A stretch of DNA of 64,000 nt, from positions 1-64,000 of the forward strand of contig NZ_BLTG01000023.1 in assembly GCF_017312405.1 (NCBI RefSeq), given 5' to 3'. This DNA comes from Mycobacterium sp. PO1 (lineage in GTDB: Bacteria > Actinomycetota > Actinomycetes > Mycobacteriales > Mycobacteriaceae). This document shows, piece by piece, positions 1 through 14,084 of the stretch. The translations under genes were made by a program, and so were the position numbers. Each line of letters opens with the position of its first letter. Positions within the stretch are counted from its first letter, which is position 1. The notes beneath the pieces were generated by a model, which was not told the origin of the DNA, made no database searches, and saw only the letters and a program-made list of their open reading frames with translations.

Positions 1-41
1 ATCACCTTCAACGCCGCATAGCCTCGTGCTGAGCGCGGTGG

Positions 42-1265
42 TCAGCCCACCGTGGCGTCGAGCCAGTCCAACGTGACCGCGTTCGACAGGGTCAGATTCC
101 CGAGTTGGCAGTGTGTATCGGCGCCTTCGGCGCCGGTGAACATCCGCCTCGTCACCGGACCGGATGCCTGGTCGGCGAATACCTCGTACTGCCGCAGAGG
201 CTCGCCTCCCTCCCCCGATCCCACCAACGCCAAAGCGGGACACGCGATCAAGGCGGGGTCGACGGTGAACTGTCGCAGATACTCGAAGGTGCCGAGGAAT
301 GTCGTCTGGCCGAATCGCCGGATCAGCGACCGCGACATCTCCTTGATGGTCGGGGGCATCTCCTCATCGGGGATCTCGTCGATGTCGTCGAGACTGAAAT
401 CCTCCTCGGGGGTGAACACCTCAGCGGGGTCCCCACCCATCCCGGCGACAAACGACACCATGTAGGCACGCAGATCGATCACCGGCGAATTGGCCACCAG
501 CGCACGCACCCGGGTGTCGTGCGCGGCAGCTCTCGTCGCGAAGTAACCACCGAAACTGATGCCCAGCAGGGCCAATCGGTCCGGGTCGACGCCGGGACGT
601 TCGATGATCTGGTCGAGCCACGCCGAGACCCAGGACTCGGTGTCGGGCACGAAATGCGTCGCGGGCTCGGTGCGGGCAGTGTCCATCTGGCCGGGGCCAC
701 AGATCTGCAGCACCCGCCAGCCGCGCTGCAGTGCCGACAACCCGATCTGAAAGTAGGTTTCCTCGAGGGTGCCGTCGAACCCGCTCGTGGCGACCAGCGT
801 CGGTCCCGCTGGTGCGGCACCCGGCGGGACGAACCAGTACCCCGGCAGGCGTTGGCCACGCCAGGACAGCCACATCTCCTCCACCCCCACCGGCCCCAGT
901 GCGGCCAGGAATGCGGCCCGGCTCGCGAGACCCAGCTCGACATGGCGATCGGCGCCGAAGGGCGAAAAGTACTCGGCTGCACGGAAACTGTTCGAGGCGT
1001 GCAGATAACGTTCCCGGGCGCTGAGGTGATGGCCGGCTGACGCCCGCTGATCGGCATCAGCGCGTTGCCGCTCGGCGAGCGCCGCGAACTCCTCGGACCA
1101 CGCCTGCGGTCCGGCTTCTCGAATACGTGCCGCCACCGCCAGCGTTTCGCCGATCGAGGCGCCGCCATAGCAGGCGGACCCCAGCTGGCGCAGGAGTTGG
1201 AAATCGAGCTCAGGATCGTCGAAGCCGGTGACACGCGTACTGCTGCGAACGGTGGTATCGGTCAC
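42..1265 (-). CDS. alpha/beta hydrolase, FrsA/DUF1100-like
   Basis: 407-residue serine hydrolase of the alpha/beta fold. The nucleophile elbow GISFGG lies near residue 237 and a candidate catalytic His sits in GADTHCQ close to the C-terminus. Roughly the first 130 residues form a helical cap ahead of the core, as in FrsA-like esterases. The GTG start is supported by a GGGAGGAG ribosome site upstream. It has no signal peptide, so it should be cytoplasmic. It lies 20 bases downstream of nusB on the same strand and may be read from the efp-nusB transcript. Substrate is unknown. Confidence 0.8.
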   Translation of the reverse strand: MTDTTVRSSTRVTGFDDPELDFQLLRQLGSACYGGASIGETLAVAARIREAGPQAWSEEFAALAERQRADADQRASAGHHLSARERYLHASNSFRAAEYFSPFGADRHVELGLASRAAFLAALGPVGVEEMWLSWRGQRLPGYWFVPPGAAPAGPTLVATSGFDGTLEETYFQIGLSALQRGWRVLQICGPGQMDTARTEPATHFVPDTESWVSAWLDQIIERPGVDPDRLALLGISFGGYFATRAAAHDTRVRALVANSPVIDLRAYMVSFVAGMGGDPAEVFTPEEDFSLDDIDEIPDEEMPPTIKEMSRSLIRRFGQTTFLGTFEYLRQFTVDPALIACPALALVGSGEGGEPLRQYEVFADQASGPVTRRMFTGAEGADTHCQLGNLTLSNAVTLDWLDATVG

Positions 1266-1285
1266 GCGATCTCCTCCCGCGGAAA

Positions 1286-1759
1286 CTATTCGCCGGTGCC
1301 CCGCACCGCCTGGGCGGCCGCCCGAATCTGAGGTGTCACCAGCATCACCTGGCCCAGCACGCCGTTGATGAAGCCGGGTGACTCATCGGTCGAGAGTTGT
1401 TTTGCCAGTTCGACCGCCTCGTCGACCGCGACGGGCTCGGGCACATCCACGCCGTGGAGCAGCTCCCACACCGCCACGCGCAGAATGGCGCGGTCGACGG
1501 CGGGCAGCCGGTCCAGCGTCCACCCCTGCAGGTGCGTCGCGATGAGGTCGTCGATGTGGGCGGCATGCTCGGTCACGCCCCGGGCGACGGTCACCGTGTA
1601 GGGATTCAACAGCGCCACGTCGGCCTGATGGTGGGACAGCGCATTACGGGCGTCGGCCACTTCGGCCGCGGTGATGCCGCGGGCTTCGGCCTCGAACAGC
1701 AGATCGACGGCCCGCTTACGGGCCTGGTGCCGCCCGCGATCACCCCTGCGGTCAGCCAT
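1286..1759 (-). CDS. nusB: transcription antitermination factor NusB
   Basis: 157-residue all-helical NusB. The family binds NusE (S10) and boxA RNA to form the rRNA antitermination complex. The N-terminal [19 protein letters not shown] segment is the typical Arg-rich boxA-binding helix, and length matches the family. It follows efp on the same strand, as in M. tuberculosis (Rv2533c after Rv2534c). Its ATG and the GGAG ribosome site seven bases upstream lie at the edge of a 40-bp repeat, so the repeat supplies its translation signals. Confidence 0.95.
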   Translation of the reverse strand: MADRRGDRGRHQARKRAVDLLFEAEARGITAAEVADARNALSHHQADVALLNPYTVTVARGVTEHAAHIDDLIATHLQGWTLDRLPAVDRAILRVAVWELLHGVDVPEPVAVDEAVELAKQLSTDESPGFINGVLGQVMLVTPQIRAAAQAVRGTGE

Positions 1760-1830
1760 CCCGTCGCTCCGCTACGCTCCGCTCGCCCAGGTCAGCCATC
1801 CCGTCGCTTCGCTTCGCTCCGCTCGCCCAG
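1751..1830 (-). repeat. 40-bp direct repeat (2 copies) between efp and nusB
   Basis: Two adjacent 40-bp copies (1751-1790, 1791-1830) differ at only a few positions and fill the whole efp-nusB gap. Read on the minus strand each contains GGCGAGCGGAGCG followed by GACGGGATGGC. The inner copy opens a 15-codon [18 protein letters not shown], at 1799-1752, whose TGA overlaps the nusB ATG. The GGAG before the nusB start is also repeat sequence. The element resembles mycobacterial MIRU-type units, which sit inside operons and overlap flanking start or stop codons; that family assignment is inference. Confidence 0.8.
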
Positions 1831-1833
1831 GTG

Positions 1834-2397
1834 TCAGGCATTGACCCTTCCCAGGTAGCTGCCGTCGCGCGAATCCACCTTCAGCTTGTCACCGGTGTTG
1901 ATGAACAACGGAACCTGGATCTCGGCACCGGTCTCGACGGTCGCCGGCTTGGTTCCCGCGCTGGACCGGTCACCCTGCAGCCCCGGCTCGGTGTGGGTGA
2001 CCTCCAGCTCGACCGTCACCGGCAGTTCCAGGTACAGCGGCGCACCGTCGTGGAACGCGATCTGCACCGGCATGCTCTCCAGCAGGAAGTCGGCCAGACG
2101 GCCGACGAGTGAATCCGGCAACGGATGCTGCTCGAAATCCTCGGAATCCATGAACACGAAGTCCGAGCCGTCCCGGTAGAGGAAGGTGGCATCGCGGCGG
2201 TCCACGGTTGCGGTCTCGACCTTCACCCCCGCGTTGTAGGTCTTGTCGACGACCTTGCCGGACAGCACGTTCTTCAGCTTGGTCCGCACGAAGGCCGGGC
2301 CCTTGCCGGGCTTGACGTGCTGGAACTCGACGATCTGCCACAGTTGGCCGTCGATCTGCAGGACGAGCCCGTTCTTGAAGTCGGCGGTCGTTGCCAC
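1834..2397 (-). CDS. efp: elongation factor P
   Basis: 187-residue EF-P, which enters the ribosomal E site and relieves stalling at proline stretches. The N-terminal KOW-like domain carries the loop PGKGPA at residues 30-35, with Lys32 at the position modified in some bacteria; no epmA/epmB genes are nearby. The following OB domains are complete (for example [16 protein letters not shown] at the end). Located between pepQ and nusB, as in M. tuberculosis. Confidence 0.96.
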   Translation of the reverse strand: MATTADFKNGLVLQIDGQLWQIVEFQHVKPGKGPAFVRTKLKNVLSGKVVDKTYNAGVKVETATVDRRDATFLYRDGSDFVFMDSEDFEQHPLPDSLVGRLADFLLESMPVQIAFHDGAPLYLELPVTVELEVTHTEPGLQGDRSSAGTKPATVETGAEIQVPLFINTGDKLKVDSRDGSYLGRVNA

Positions 2398-2418
2398 GGT
2401 GGGTTGTACTCCTAGCTT

Positions 2419-3504
2419 CTAGAGGACGACCAGGTCCTTGGAAAACCTGGTGAGTAGTTCGGGGCTGTCTCCGGTGACCGCCAGCGTGTCCTCGATGCGG
2501 ACTCCACCACGGTCGGGCAGGTAGACACCGGGCTCGACGGTCACCGCGGAGCCAGCAAGCAGTGTACCGGCGGCCGCCCCGTTGATTCCCGGCGCTTCGT
2601 GGATCTGCAGACCCACGCCGTGACCGAGGCCGTGGCCGAAGTTCTCGGCGTATCCCGCCTCGGCGATGACCTGGCGCGATGCGGCGTCGACATCCTTGAG
2701 CGCCACCCCCGGGGCCAGAGCTTCCCGGCCGGCGCGCTGAGCGGTGGCCACCAACTCGTAGATGTCGCGCTGCCAGTCGGCGATCGGTGACAACACGAAC
2801 GTGCGGGTCATGTCCGAGTGGTAGCCGGCAACCAGAGCACCGAAGTCGATCTTGACGAAGTCACCGGCAGCCAGCACAGAATCGGTGGGCCGGTGATGGG
2901 GAACGGCGGAATTCGCTCCCGACGCGACGATCGTCTCGAACGACGCGCCGTCGGCACCGTGCACCAGCATCAGCGCCTCGAGGTCGTTGCGGACCTCCTT
3001 CTCGCTGCGGCCCGGACGCAACCCGCCTTTTTGCACCAGGTCCGTCAGCGCGGCATCGGCGGCCTCACAGGCCAGCCGCAGCAACGCCAGCTCGCCGGAA
3101 TCCTTCACCTCGCGCAGCCCTTCGACGGTGCCGGCCGCCCGGACCAGTTCGCAGCGCTCCCCTGCCTCGCGCGTGAACGTGGCGAACGCGTCGACGGTCA
3201 CCACGTGGCTTTCGAAGCCGAGTCGGCGCACTCCCATGGCAGCGGCCCGCCCGACCAGATGCGGGTTGCAGGCACGCTCGATCACCACCTCGGCGTCAGG
3301 TGCCTGATGCGCGGCCTGGGTGCGGTAGCGGCCGTCGGTGGCCAGCACCGGCGTTTCGTGTTCGGCGAGCACCAGCAGGGCCGCGTTGGAGCCGGTGAAT
3401 CCGGACAGATAACGCACGTTGATCAGGTCCGATACCAGCATGGCATCAAGTTCGGCGTCCACCAGACGTTGCCGTAACCGGTCACGGCGCTGGGAAATCG
3501 TCAC
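2419..3504 (-). CDS. pepQ: M24 family Xaa-Pro aminopeptidase/dipeptidase
   Basis: 361-residue cytoplasmic metallopeptidase that removes residues next to proline. An N-terminal creatinase-like domain precedes a pita-bread catalytic domain starting near residue 135. All five metal ligands are visible: two Asp in KIDFG and HSDMTRT (about residues 217-229), His in GHGLGHGVG (near 294), Glu in VEPGVY (near 323) and Glu in VRIEDT (near 336). It is 21 bases upstream of efp on the same strand, suggesting co-transcription pepQ-efp-nusB. Confidence 0.92.
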   Translation of the reverse strand: MTISQRRDRLRQRLVDAELDAMLVSDLINVRYLSGFTGSNAALLVLAEHETPVLATDGRYRTQAAHQAPDAEVVIERACNPHLVGRAAAMGVRRLGFESHVVTVDAFATFTREAGERCELVRAAGTVEGLREVKDSGELALLRLACEAADAALTDLVQKGGLRPGRSEKEVRNDLEALMLVHGADGASFETIVASGANSAVPHHRPTDSVLAAGDFVKIDFGALVAGYHSDMTRTFVLSPIADWQRDIYELVATAQRAGREALAPGVALKDVDAASRQVIAEAGYAENFGHGLGHGVGLQIHEAPGINGAAAGTLLAGSAVTVEPGVYLPDRGGVRIEDTLAVTGDSPELLTRFSKDLVVL

Positions 3505-3537
3505 AGCGCACGACGCTACTCGCTAAGGTGAGGCCCC

Positions 3538-4131
3538 ATGAGCAAGTGGCTGCTGCGCGGACTGATGTTCGCCGCCCTGATGGTGATCGTCCGGTTACTC
3601 CAGGGAGCGATGATCAACGTGTGGGAGACCCGGGCGACGATGATCAGCGCGATCCTGGTCGCCGCGTACGCGGTTGTCGCCCTGCTGTGGGGTTACGTCG
3701 ACGGCCGCTCGGACGCCAAGAAGAACCCCGACCCGGAACGCCGGGCCGACCTGGCGATGACGTGGCTGTTGGCCGGTCTGTTCGCCGGTGTGGTCAGCGG
3801 AGCGGTGGCCTGGTTCATCGGGCTGTTCTACAACAACCTCTACGTCGAGGGCCTGCTCAACGAGCTGACCACCTTCGCGGCGTTCACCGCGCTGCTGGTC
3901 TTCCTCAGCGCGATCGTCGGGGTGGGCCTGGGTCACTGGCTCGTCGACCGCAAGGCGCCGCCGATGGAACGTCGCCGCGAGGACGACGACCGGGCCGACA
4001 CCGATGTGTTCGCCGCGGTGCGCGATGACCGCGACGACAACCACACCACCGCGCAGAGTGGCGCGGAGGCCGAGCCGCACACCTCCCCGATCGCGGTGGC
4101 CGAGGACGATCAGACCAGGCGCGACAACTGA
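3538..4131 (+). CDS. B-4DMT-type four-TM membrane protein
   Basis: 197-residue integral membrane protein with four predicted hydrophobic helices in the first 135 residues (around LLRGLMFAALMVIV, AILVAAYAVVALLWG, WLLAGLFAGVVSGAVAWF and FAAFTALLVFLSAIVGVGLG). A soluble C-terminal tail of about 60 acidic and charged residues follows. It corresponds in position to M. tuberculosis Rv2536, divergent from pepQ. The family is annotated as B-4DMT transporters but no substrate is established. The ATG lies 33 bases from the pepQ start, so the two share a very short promoter region. Confidence 0.8.
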   Translation: MSKWLLRGLMFAALMVIVRLLQGAMINVWETRATMISAILVAAYAVVALLWGYVDGRSDAKKNPDPERRADLAMTWLLAGLFAGVVSGAVAWFIGLFYNNLYVEGLLNELTTFAAFTALLVFLSAIVGVGLGHWLVDRKAPPMERRREDDDRADTDVFAAVRDDRDDNHTTAQSGAEAEPHTSPIAVAEDDQTRRDN

Positions 4132-4140
4132 GCTGACCAG

Positions 4141-5884
<1,744 letters not shown>

Positions 5885-5885
<1 letters not shown>

Positions 5886-7102
5886 CAGCCCGAGGCCCGC
5901 GCCGCATCGGCGCCGGCAGGCTCACGGGCGGCCACGGAGCGCAGGTAGCTGTCGATGTTGGCCCGGGTCTCGCTGAGCGAGTCACCACCGAACTTCTCCA
6001 GCGCGGCGCGTGCCAGCACCAGGGCAACCATCGTCTCGACGACGACGCCGGCGGCGGGCACCGCACAGACGTCGGAACGTTGATGGATCGCGACGGCCTC
6101 CTCGCCGGTGGACATGTCCACCGTCGCCAAGGCGCGTGGCACCGTCGAGATGGGCTTCATCGCGGCGCGCACCCGCACCGGTTGGCCGTTGGTCATGCCG
6201 CCCTCGAGACCGCCGGCGCGGTTGGTCGAGCGGGTGACGCCGTCGGAGCCGGGATAGATCTCGTCGTGGGCGACGCTGCCTCGCCGGCGTGCCGTCTCGA
6301 ATCCGTCGCCGATCTCGACACCTTTGATGGCCTGGATGCCCATGACCGCTCCGGCCAGCTGACTGTCGAGGCGGTTGTCGCCACTGGTGAAAGAACCCAG
6401 TCCGACCGGGAGTCCGTGCGCGACGACCTCGACCACACCGCCGAGCGTGTCGCCGTCCCGCTTGGCGGCTTCGATCTCGGCGATCATTCGTTCCTCGGCG
6501 GCCTTGTCGAAGGCCCGCACCGGGCTGGCGTCAACCGCCGCGAGATCCGCGGCCCGCGGCGGTGGGCCGTCATAGGGGTCGGACGCGCCGATGGAGATGA
6601 CGTGCGACACCACCTCGACCCCCAGCGCCTCACGCAGGAACGCCCGGGCAACGGTGCCGGCAGCCACCCGGGCGGCCGTCTCGCGGGCGCTGGCGCGCTC
6701 GAGAACCGGGCGGGCGTCGTCGAAGCCGTACTTCAGCATGCCCGCATAGTCGGCATGACCGGGGCGGGGGCGGGTCAGCGGCGCATTACGGGCCGCGCTG
6801 TCGGCCAGCAGCGTCGGATCCACCGGGTCCGGCGCCATCACCGACTCCCACTTCGGCCACTCGGTGTTGCCGATCTCGATCGCGATCGGGCCACCGAGGG
6901 TCACGCCGTGCCGGACACCGGCGAGCATCGTGACCTGGTCCTGTTCGAATTTCATCCGGGCACCACGGCCGTAGCCGAGTCGACGGCGGGCCAGCTGGTC
7001 CGCGATCTCGTCGGAGGTCACATGAACGCCGGCGACCATGCCTTCGACCATGGCCACCAACGCACGGCCGTGGGATTCGCCTGCAGTCGTCCATCGCAAC
7101 AC
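5885..7102 (-). CDS. aroC: chorismate synthase
   Basis: 405 residues. FMN-dependent enzyme making chorismate from EPSP, last step of the common aromatic pathway. The N-terminus [16 protein letters not shown] and the inner [12 protein letters not shown] region are diagnostic, and length fits the roughly 400-residue actinobacterial form. I place the start at the GTG before LRW; an ATG three codons upstream (7111) is an alternative. It is the first gene of the overlapping aroC-aroK-aroB set. Confidence 0.95.
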
Positions 7103-7146
7103 GTGTCCCATTTTCGCACGACGACCACACCGGACCCACGCGCGGA

Positions 7147-7644
7147 TCAGAGCACGCGATACACCCGGTAGTCGACGCGATCCGGAAGAAGGGCGTTGTA
7201 GGCAACGGCGGTGACCCCGGTGAGCCATTCGTAGCGCTCGTCGGACGTCTCGAAGCGGGGGGTCGTCCGTACATAGGTCTGCGCGAACGGCAACGCCTCG
7301 CCGTCGGCGAGCCGTGCCAGGCCGTCGGACGGCACTGCGATGACGCCGCGCGCCTCGAGATGGATCAACACCCCGTCGTGGGTCGCGATGGTCGCGCGTA
7401 CGTCGGCGCGGCCGATACCGTCCGCACCGAGGGTCACCCAGTCACCGCCCCCGGGCCGCAGCACACCGCGCAGCCGGGGACCATCGACCGCCCCGCCGGT
7501 GGTGACGAAAGTCATCCTGGTTCCGACTGGGGTGGGGATGAACTGAACGGGTTCCAGGTCGACCCGCATGTCGAACAGATGCTCGACCGGCAGGGCCGAG
7601 AGGAGTGGCAGCCCGTCGGCCACGATCTGAGTATAGTCAGACAT
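7147..7644 (-). CDS. DUF3237 domain protein
   Basis: 165-residue beta-rich protein matching the DUF3237 family, which has a lipocalin/avidin-like barrel of unknown function. The stretch [17 protein letters not shown] and the C-terminal [20 protein letters not shown] are typical. The ATG at 7644 is chosen because the longer frame adds an unrelated basic, Cys-rich segment. It is 36-45 bases upstream of aroC (depending on its start) on the same strand, so it may be part of that transcript. No signal peptide and no cofactor motif are seen. Confidence 0.75.
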   Translation of the reverse strand: MSDYTQIVADGLPLLSALPVEHLFDMRVDLEPVQFIPTPVGTRMTFVTTGGAVDGPRLRGVLRPGGGDWVTLGADGIGRADVRATIATHDGVLIHLEARGVIAVPSDGLARLADGEALPFAQTYVRTTPRFETSDERYEWLTGVTAVAYNALLPDRVDYRVYRVL

Positions 7645-7684
7645 ACTTAGATGATGCGCTCGGCCACCGGGAGTGGCAAGTACC

Positions 7685-8125
7685 TCAGGGCAACACGAGC
7701 CAGAGCACCGCGGCCGCGCTGATACACATCGAAACACCGTGGGGCACTGTCGCGTCCGAACGTGTCGCGAGCAGCACCGCCGCCCAGCCCATGGTCAGTG
7801 CCGCAGCCAAGAGCGCGGCGAGCGCCCACGCGTCGGGACCGAGGGCTCCGGTCGACGCACCCACCCCGATGGCCAGCTTGACGTCTCCGGCGCCCATCGC
7901 AGCCGGCGCGATCAGATGCACGGCGGCGTACGCCGCGAACAGTGCGGCAGCCCCGAGCGTCGCACCCCTCCCGTAGCCGGCGATCGCCGCGCCGGCGAGG
8001 ACGATCGCGGCACCGGGAAGGGTGAGCACGTTGGGCAGTCGCCGCTGCCGGATGTCGAACGCGCTCAACGTGATCAGCCACGCAGACAGGGCGAGGGCAA
8101 CCAGCACTCCCCCGGTCGACCCCAT
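7685..8125 (-). CDS. A24 family prepilin peptidase (short form)
   Basis: 146-residue polytopic membrane protein with the two aspartyl protease motifs of TadV/PilD-type peptidases: FDIRQRRLPN near residue 23 and GAGDVK near residue 78. It lacks the N-terminal methyltransferase/zinc domain of full PilD. M. tuberculosis has a comparable gene (Rv2551c) near aroE. No pilin genes lie in this window, so its substrate must be encoded elsewhere, probably a tad/flp locus. Confidence 0.85.
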   Translation of the reverse strand: MGSTGGVLVALALSAWLITLSAFDIRQRRLPNVLTLPGAAIVLAGAAIAGYGRGATLGAAALFAAYAAVHLIAPAAMGAGDVKLAIGVGASTGALGPDAWALAALLAAALTMGWAAVLLATRSDATVPHGVSMCISAAAVLWLVLP

Positions 8126-8181
8126 CCGCTCAGGCTAAGTCACACGCCGGGCGGTGCGACGCACCTTTTCCCGGCCGGGCA

Positions 8182-8257
8182 CCGGTCCAGCTCGGCGTCC
8201 CCCGCCGGCCGCCGGTCAGTCCGGCGTCCCCGCCGGCCACCGGTCAGTCCGGCGCGC
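8182..8257. repeat. short tandem repeat across the aroE stop codon
   Basis: Two and a half imperfect copies of a 28-30 bp unit beginning CCGGTC and containing GGCGTCCCCGCCGGCC: 8182-8211, 8212-8239, 8240-8257. The last partial copy contains the aroE stop (8244-8246) and its last few codons. It may be simple GC-rich slippage. Confidence 0.6.
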
Positions 8258-9065
8258 GTAAGGCCGCCCGCATGGCATCGCGGGGGGCCACACACCCGGT
8301 GAACTGCTCGACCTGACTGAAGGCCTGGTTCAGCAGCATCTCCAGCCCGCTGACCACCCCACCTCCCCGCGCCGCCACTTCAGCCGCGAGCGGGGTGGGC
8401 CACGGGTCGTAGATCGCGTCGAGAAGCCACGGCGTCGCCGACAGGATCGGCGCGTAACGCGCCACCGCGTCCGCGGGCACCGTGTTCACCACGACATCGA
8501 CGCCGGCCACCTCGTCGGCCAGACGTGCGCCGGTGACATCGCAGAACCGCGCCTCCACGCCGCATCGGCGCGCCAGGTCGACCAACGGCGCGGCCTTCTC
8601 CGCGTTGCGGGCGGTCACGGTGATCCGTCGGGCGCCGAGCTCGAGAAGGCCGACCACCACCGCCGGGGCCGTTCCGCCGGAGCCGACCACCATGCACCGC
8701 TCAGCGGTCCGCACTCCGGCCAGCGCGCCACGCACCCCGTCGACGTCGGTGTTGTCGGCACGCCACCCACCCGAGAAGCGGACCAGCGTGTTGGCCGATC
8801 CCACCAGCTGGGCCCGCTCGGTGGCCTCGCTGGCGAACCGCAACGCCGCGAACTTGCCCGGCATGGTCACCGACACCCCGACCCACTCCGGGCCGAACCC
8901 GCCCACCACGGCAGGCAGCTGCTCACCCGTGCACTCGATGCGGTCATATGTCCAGTCGTCGAGGCCCAGCGCCCGGTAGGCCGCCAGGTGCAACTGCGGG
9001 GACCGCGAGTGGGCGATCGGAGAACCGAGCACCGCGGCCCGCCGGGCGCCGCCGGGGCCGCTCAT
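8244..9065 (-). CDS. aroE: shikimate dehydrogenase
   Basis: 273 residues. Reduces 3-dehydroshikimate to shikimate with NADPH. The substrate-binding N-terminus GSPIAHSRSPQLH is at residues 14-26, and the Rossmann nucleotide loop VGSGGTAPA near residue 127 has the expected glycines. The C-terminal GLEMLLNQAFSQVEQFTG helix is intact. It follows mltG on the same strand after 60 bases. Its stop lies in a small tandem repeat, so its last residues may vary between strains. Confidence 0.94.
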   Translation of the reverse strand: MSGPGGARRAAVLGSPIAHSRSPQLHLAAYRALGLDDWTYDRIECTGEQLPAVVGGFGPEWVGVSVTMPGKFAALRFASEATERAQLVGSANTLVRFSGGWRADNTDVDGVRGALAGVRTAERCMVVGSGGTAPAVVVGLLELGARRITVTARNAEKAAPLVDLARRCGVEARFCDVTGARLADEVAGVDVVVNTVPADAVARYAPILSATPWLLDAIYDPWPTPLAAEVAARGGGVVSGLEMLLNQAFSQVEQFTGCVAPRDAMRAALRAPD

Positions 9066-9125
9066 CGGTGCGGTCGGCTCGTCATCGACAACTGCTCGCG
9101 CGGCGGCGTGGTGGGGCGCAACGGC

Positions 9126-10373
9126 TCATCGCGCCGAATCGAGCACACCGTTTCGCCTCGCCAGCTCGATGTTGGCCAGGTGCTGCTCGTACTCGCGGGT
9201 GAACAGCGTGGTGCCCTGCATGTCGATCGTCACGAAGTACAGCCAGTCTCCCGGCGCGGGCGCCTCGGCGGCAGCCAGTGCCGGCAGGCCCGGCGAACAG
9301 ATCGGGGTGGCCGGCAGGCCGGGGCGCAGGTAGGTGTTCCACGGCGTCTCCTGCGAGCGGTCCCCGTCGGTAGTGGCCACCTCGATGCGGTCCAGCGCGT
9401 AGTTCACCGTGGAATCGAACTCCAACGTGCGCTGCTCCGCCAGCCGGTTGTAGATCACCCTGGCCACCTTGGCGAAGTCCTCCGGGGTGGACTCGCGCTG
9501 AACCAGCGAGGCGACGGTCAGCACCTGGTAAGGGGTCATGTTGAGCGACGTCGCCGTGTTGAGCAGGCCGTTCTGCTCGTACACCTCGCTGCCGGCGGCG
9601 ATCAGCGCGCCGAGCATGTCCCGGGGCTGAGCCGACGGGTCGACGTTCCACGTGCCCGGGGCGATGAGACCCTCCAGTCGCCGGTGGTCGGGGCCCATCG
9701 CCAGCACGGGTGCTACCGCCCACTGGGGCACCGCGAGCGCCTCGGGCGGCAGCGCGGCAGCGGCGTTGCGCAGGTCGTCGACCGACACGCAGCGACGTTC
9801 GCCATCGAGATCCACACACGACGCATCGGCGATCAGTGTCAGGATTCCGTCGGTCACGGCGTTCGTCTTGACGTCGCGCACGTCGTCGAGTTGGCGGCCT
9901 TCCGGGATCACCAGCCTGCCCACCCGGTTCGCGGGATCGGCGAGGCGCTCGACCGCATCGGCGGCCGGGATCTCGGTGCGGACCTTGTAGAAGCCGGGCT
10001 GGATTGCCGAGATGGCGGAGTTGCCGTCGGCGGCCGTGACGAACGCCGACACCGTCGCGACCACGTTGCTGTCGCGCAGAGTCTGGGCGATCACCGTCGT
10101 GGAGTCGCCTTCGTGAACCTGGATGACGACGTCGTTGACGCCGTCACCGGCGTAGTCGTCGGCCGAGCCGCCGAACAGAGAGTGCCAGAGCTGCGAACCC
10201 AGGAACACCGCACCGATGGCGACCACGATCAGCACGCCCACCGCGAGCACCGCGGCGGTCCGGCGCCTGCGCCGGTAGCGGGCGGCCCGGGCACGCTCTC
10301 GGCGGGTCATCCGGTTTCGCGGCGGTCCCACCGCCAGCGGTTCGGCGCGGTCGCTGGCCCAATCGTCAGTCAT
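9126..10373 (-). CDS. mltG: endolytic murein transglycosylase MltG (YceG family)
   Basis: 415 residues. Cleaves nascent glycan strands in the cell wall. A basic cytoplasmic N-terminus, one transmembrane helix (about 55-75, [20 protein letters not shown]) and a periplasmic YceG domain are visible. The catalytic Glu is in [23 protein letters not shown]. The C-terminal region with [10 protein letters not shown] and the Asp/Glu-rich end matches the family. It overlaps ruvX by eight bases, giving a ruvX-mltG-aroE unit as in M. tuberculosis (Rv2554c-Rv2552c). Confidence 0.93.
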   Translation of the reverse strand: MTDDWASDRAEPLAVGPPRNRMTRRERARAARYRRRRRTAAVLAVGVLIVVAIGAVFLGSQLWHSLFGGSADDYAGDGVNDVVIQVHEGDSTTVIAQTLRDSNVVATVSAFVTAADGNSAISAIQPGFYKVRTEIPAADAVERLADPANRVGRLVIPEGRQLDDVRDVKTNAVTDGILTLIADASCVDLDGERRCVSVDDLRNAAAALPPEALAVPQWAVAPVLAMGPDHRRLEGLIAPGTWNVDPSAQPRDMLGALIAAGSEVYEQNGLLNTATSLNMTPYQVLTVASLVQRESTPEDFAKVARVIYNRLAEQRTLEFDSTVNYALDRIEVATTDGDRSQETPWNTYLRPGLPATPICSPGLPALAAAEAPAPGDWLYFVTIDMQGTTLFTREYEQHLANIELARRNGVLDSAR

Positions 10374-10890
10374 CGGTGACCTCTCCGTGCGCGGCTGCTG
10401 CCGCTCGCCTCTGGTCCAGCCAGTTCTGCAGAATCCCCACTGCCGCCGCCTGATCGATCACCGAGCGCTGACCGCGGGCGCGGACCCCAGCTTCACGCAA
10501 TGATCGTTGCGCAGTCAACGTGGTGAACCGTTCGTCGGCCATCCACACCGGCACCGGCGCGATGCGGCCGGACAGCTCATCGGCCACCTCGATCGCGTCC
10601 CGGGCCGAGGAGCCCGCTCGATCGGCCAGCGTGCGGGGCAGCCCGACGATGACCTCGACGACCTGATATTCGTCGACTAGCGCGGCCAGCCGGCGCAGAT
10701 GAGCCCCCGAACGCCGATCCCGCCGCACCGTCTCCACCGGGGTGGCCAGGACCGCGCCCGGATCGCTGACCGCGACACCGATGCGGACGGTGCCGACGTC
10801 GACGCCGAGGCGGCGCCCCGGTCCAGGGTCAGGGCAGTGCGGATCACCCGGCCGGTCAGGCACCCGGTCAGGGTCGTTCGTCGCGGCCAC
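10366..10890 (-). CDS. ruvX: RuvX/YqgF pre-16S rRNA nuclease
   Basis: 174-residue RNase H-fold protein (Holliday junction resolvase-like), now assigned in bacteria to pre-16S rRNA 5' end processing. The first acidic motif is [15 protein letters not shown] near residue 29, then EVIVGLPR near 90 and DERFTT near 118, then the C-terminal [15 protein letters not shown]. About 25 Pro/Asp/Gly-rich residues precede the domain, as in the M. tuberculosis homologue. It sits five bases after alaS and overlaps mltG. Confidence 0.9.
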   Translation of the reverse strand: MAATNDPDRVPDRPGDPHCPDPGPGRRLGVDVGTVRIGVAVSDPGAVLATPVETVRRDRRSGAHLRRLAALVDEYQVVEVIVGLPRTLADRAGSSARDAIEVADELSGRIAPVPVWMADERFTTLTAQRSLREAGVRARGQRSVIDQAAAVGILQNWLDQRRAAAAAHGEVTDD

Positions 10891-10895
10891 CCCTG

Positions 10896-13592
<2,697 letters not shown>

Positions 13593-13661
13593 GTCCTGCC
13601 GTCCTCTAATCCTCAAGTCACCTGCGATTACTCGACCGCACCACAGTACCGGTCGCCCTCG

Positions 13662-14066
13662 TCAGCCCGGCAGGAAGCTCAACCGCACGTGGCGCTGGGC
13701 GTTGTCCCTGTTCAGATCGACCAACACGATGCTCTGCCAGGTTCCCAGCAACGGTTCCCCGTCGCTGACCGGAACCGTCACCGACGGGGACACCAGGCCG
13801 GGCAGGACATGATCCGCGCCGTGGCCGGGCGACCCGTGGGTGTGGCGGTAGCGATCGTCGCGTGGCAGCAGCCGCTCCAGCGTGTCGACCAGGTCGTCGT
13901 CGGAACCGGCACCGGTTTCGATGATGGCCACCCCCGCCGTGGCGTGCGGCACGAACACGTTGCAGAGTCCATCGGAACCATGTGAGGCGCAGAAGTCGCG
14001 CACCGGTGACGTCAGGTCGACGATCCGTCGACGCGAGGTGCCGACGTCGAGCATTTCGGTGTTCAT
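13662..14066 (-). CDS. YjbQ/UPF0047 family protein
   Basis: 134-residue YjbQ-type protein (M. tuberculosis Rv2556c position). The family has a single beta-sandwich domain and has been linked to weak thiamine-phosphate synthase activity; its physiological job is unsettled. Conserved features are HATAGVAIIETG near residue 42, the HGADHVLPGLVSPS segment and LGTWQSIVLVDLNRDNAQRHV near the end. It lies upstream of alaS on the same strand after a 69-base gap. Confidence 0.85.
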   Translation of the reverse strand: MNTEMLDVGTSRRRIVDLTSPVRDFCASHGSDGLCNVFVPHATAGVAIIETGAGSDDDLVDTLERLLPRDDRYRHTHGSPGHGADHVLPGLVSPSVTVPVSDGEPLLGTWQSIVLVDLNRDNAQRHVRLSFLPG

Positions 14067-14084
14067 CTTCTCGAGCCTACGAGC

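Noticed and set aside
1..41. Possible gene end at the left edge
   Set aside because: Too short to identify anything; no start, stop pattern or motif supports a call.
7625..7650. Palindromic operator at the DUF3237 start
   Set aside because: GTATAGTCAGACATAC looks symmetrical but only three base pairs around the centre match before mismatches begin.
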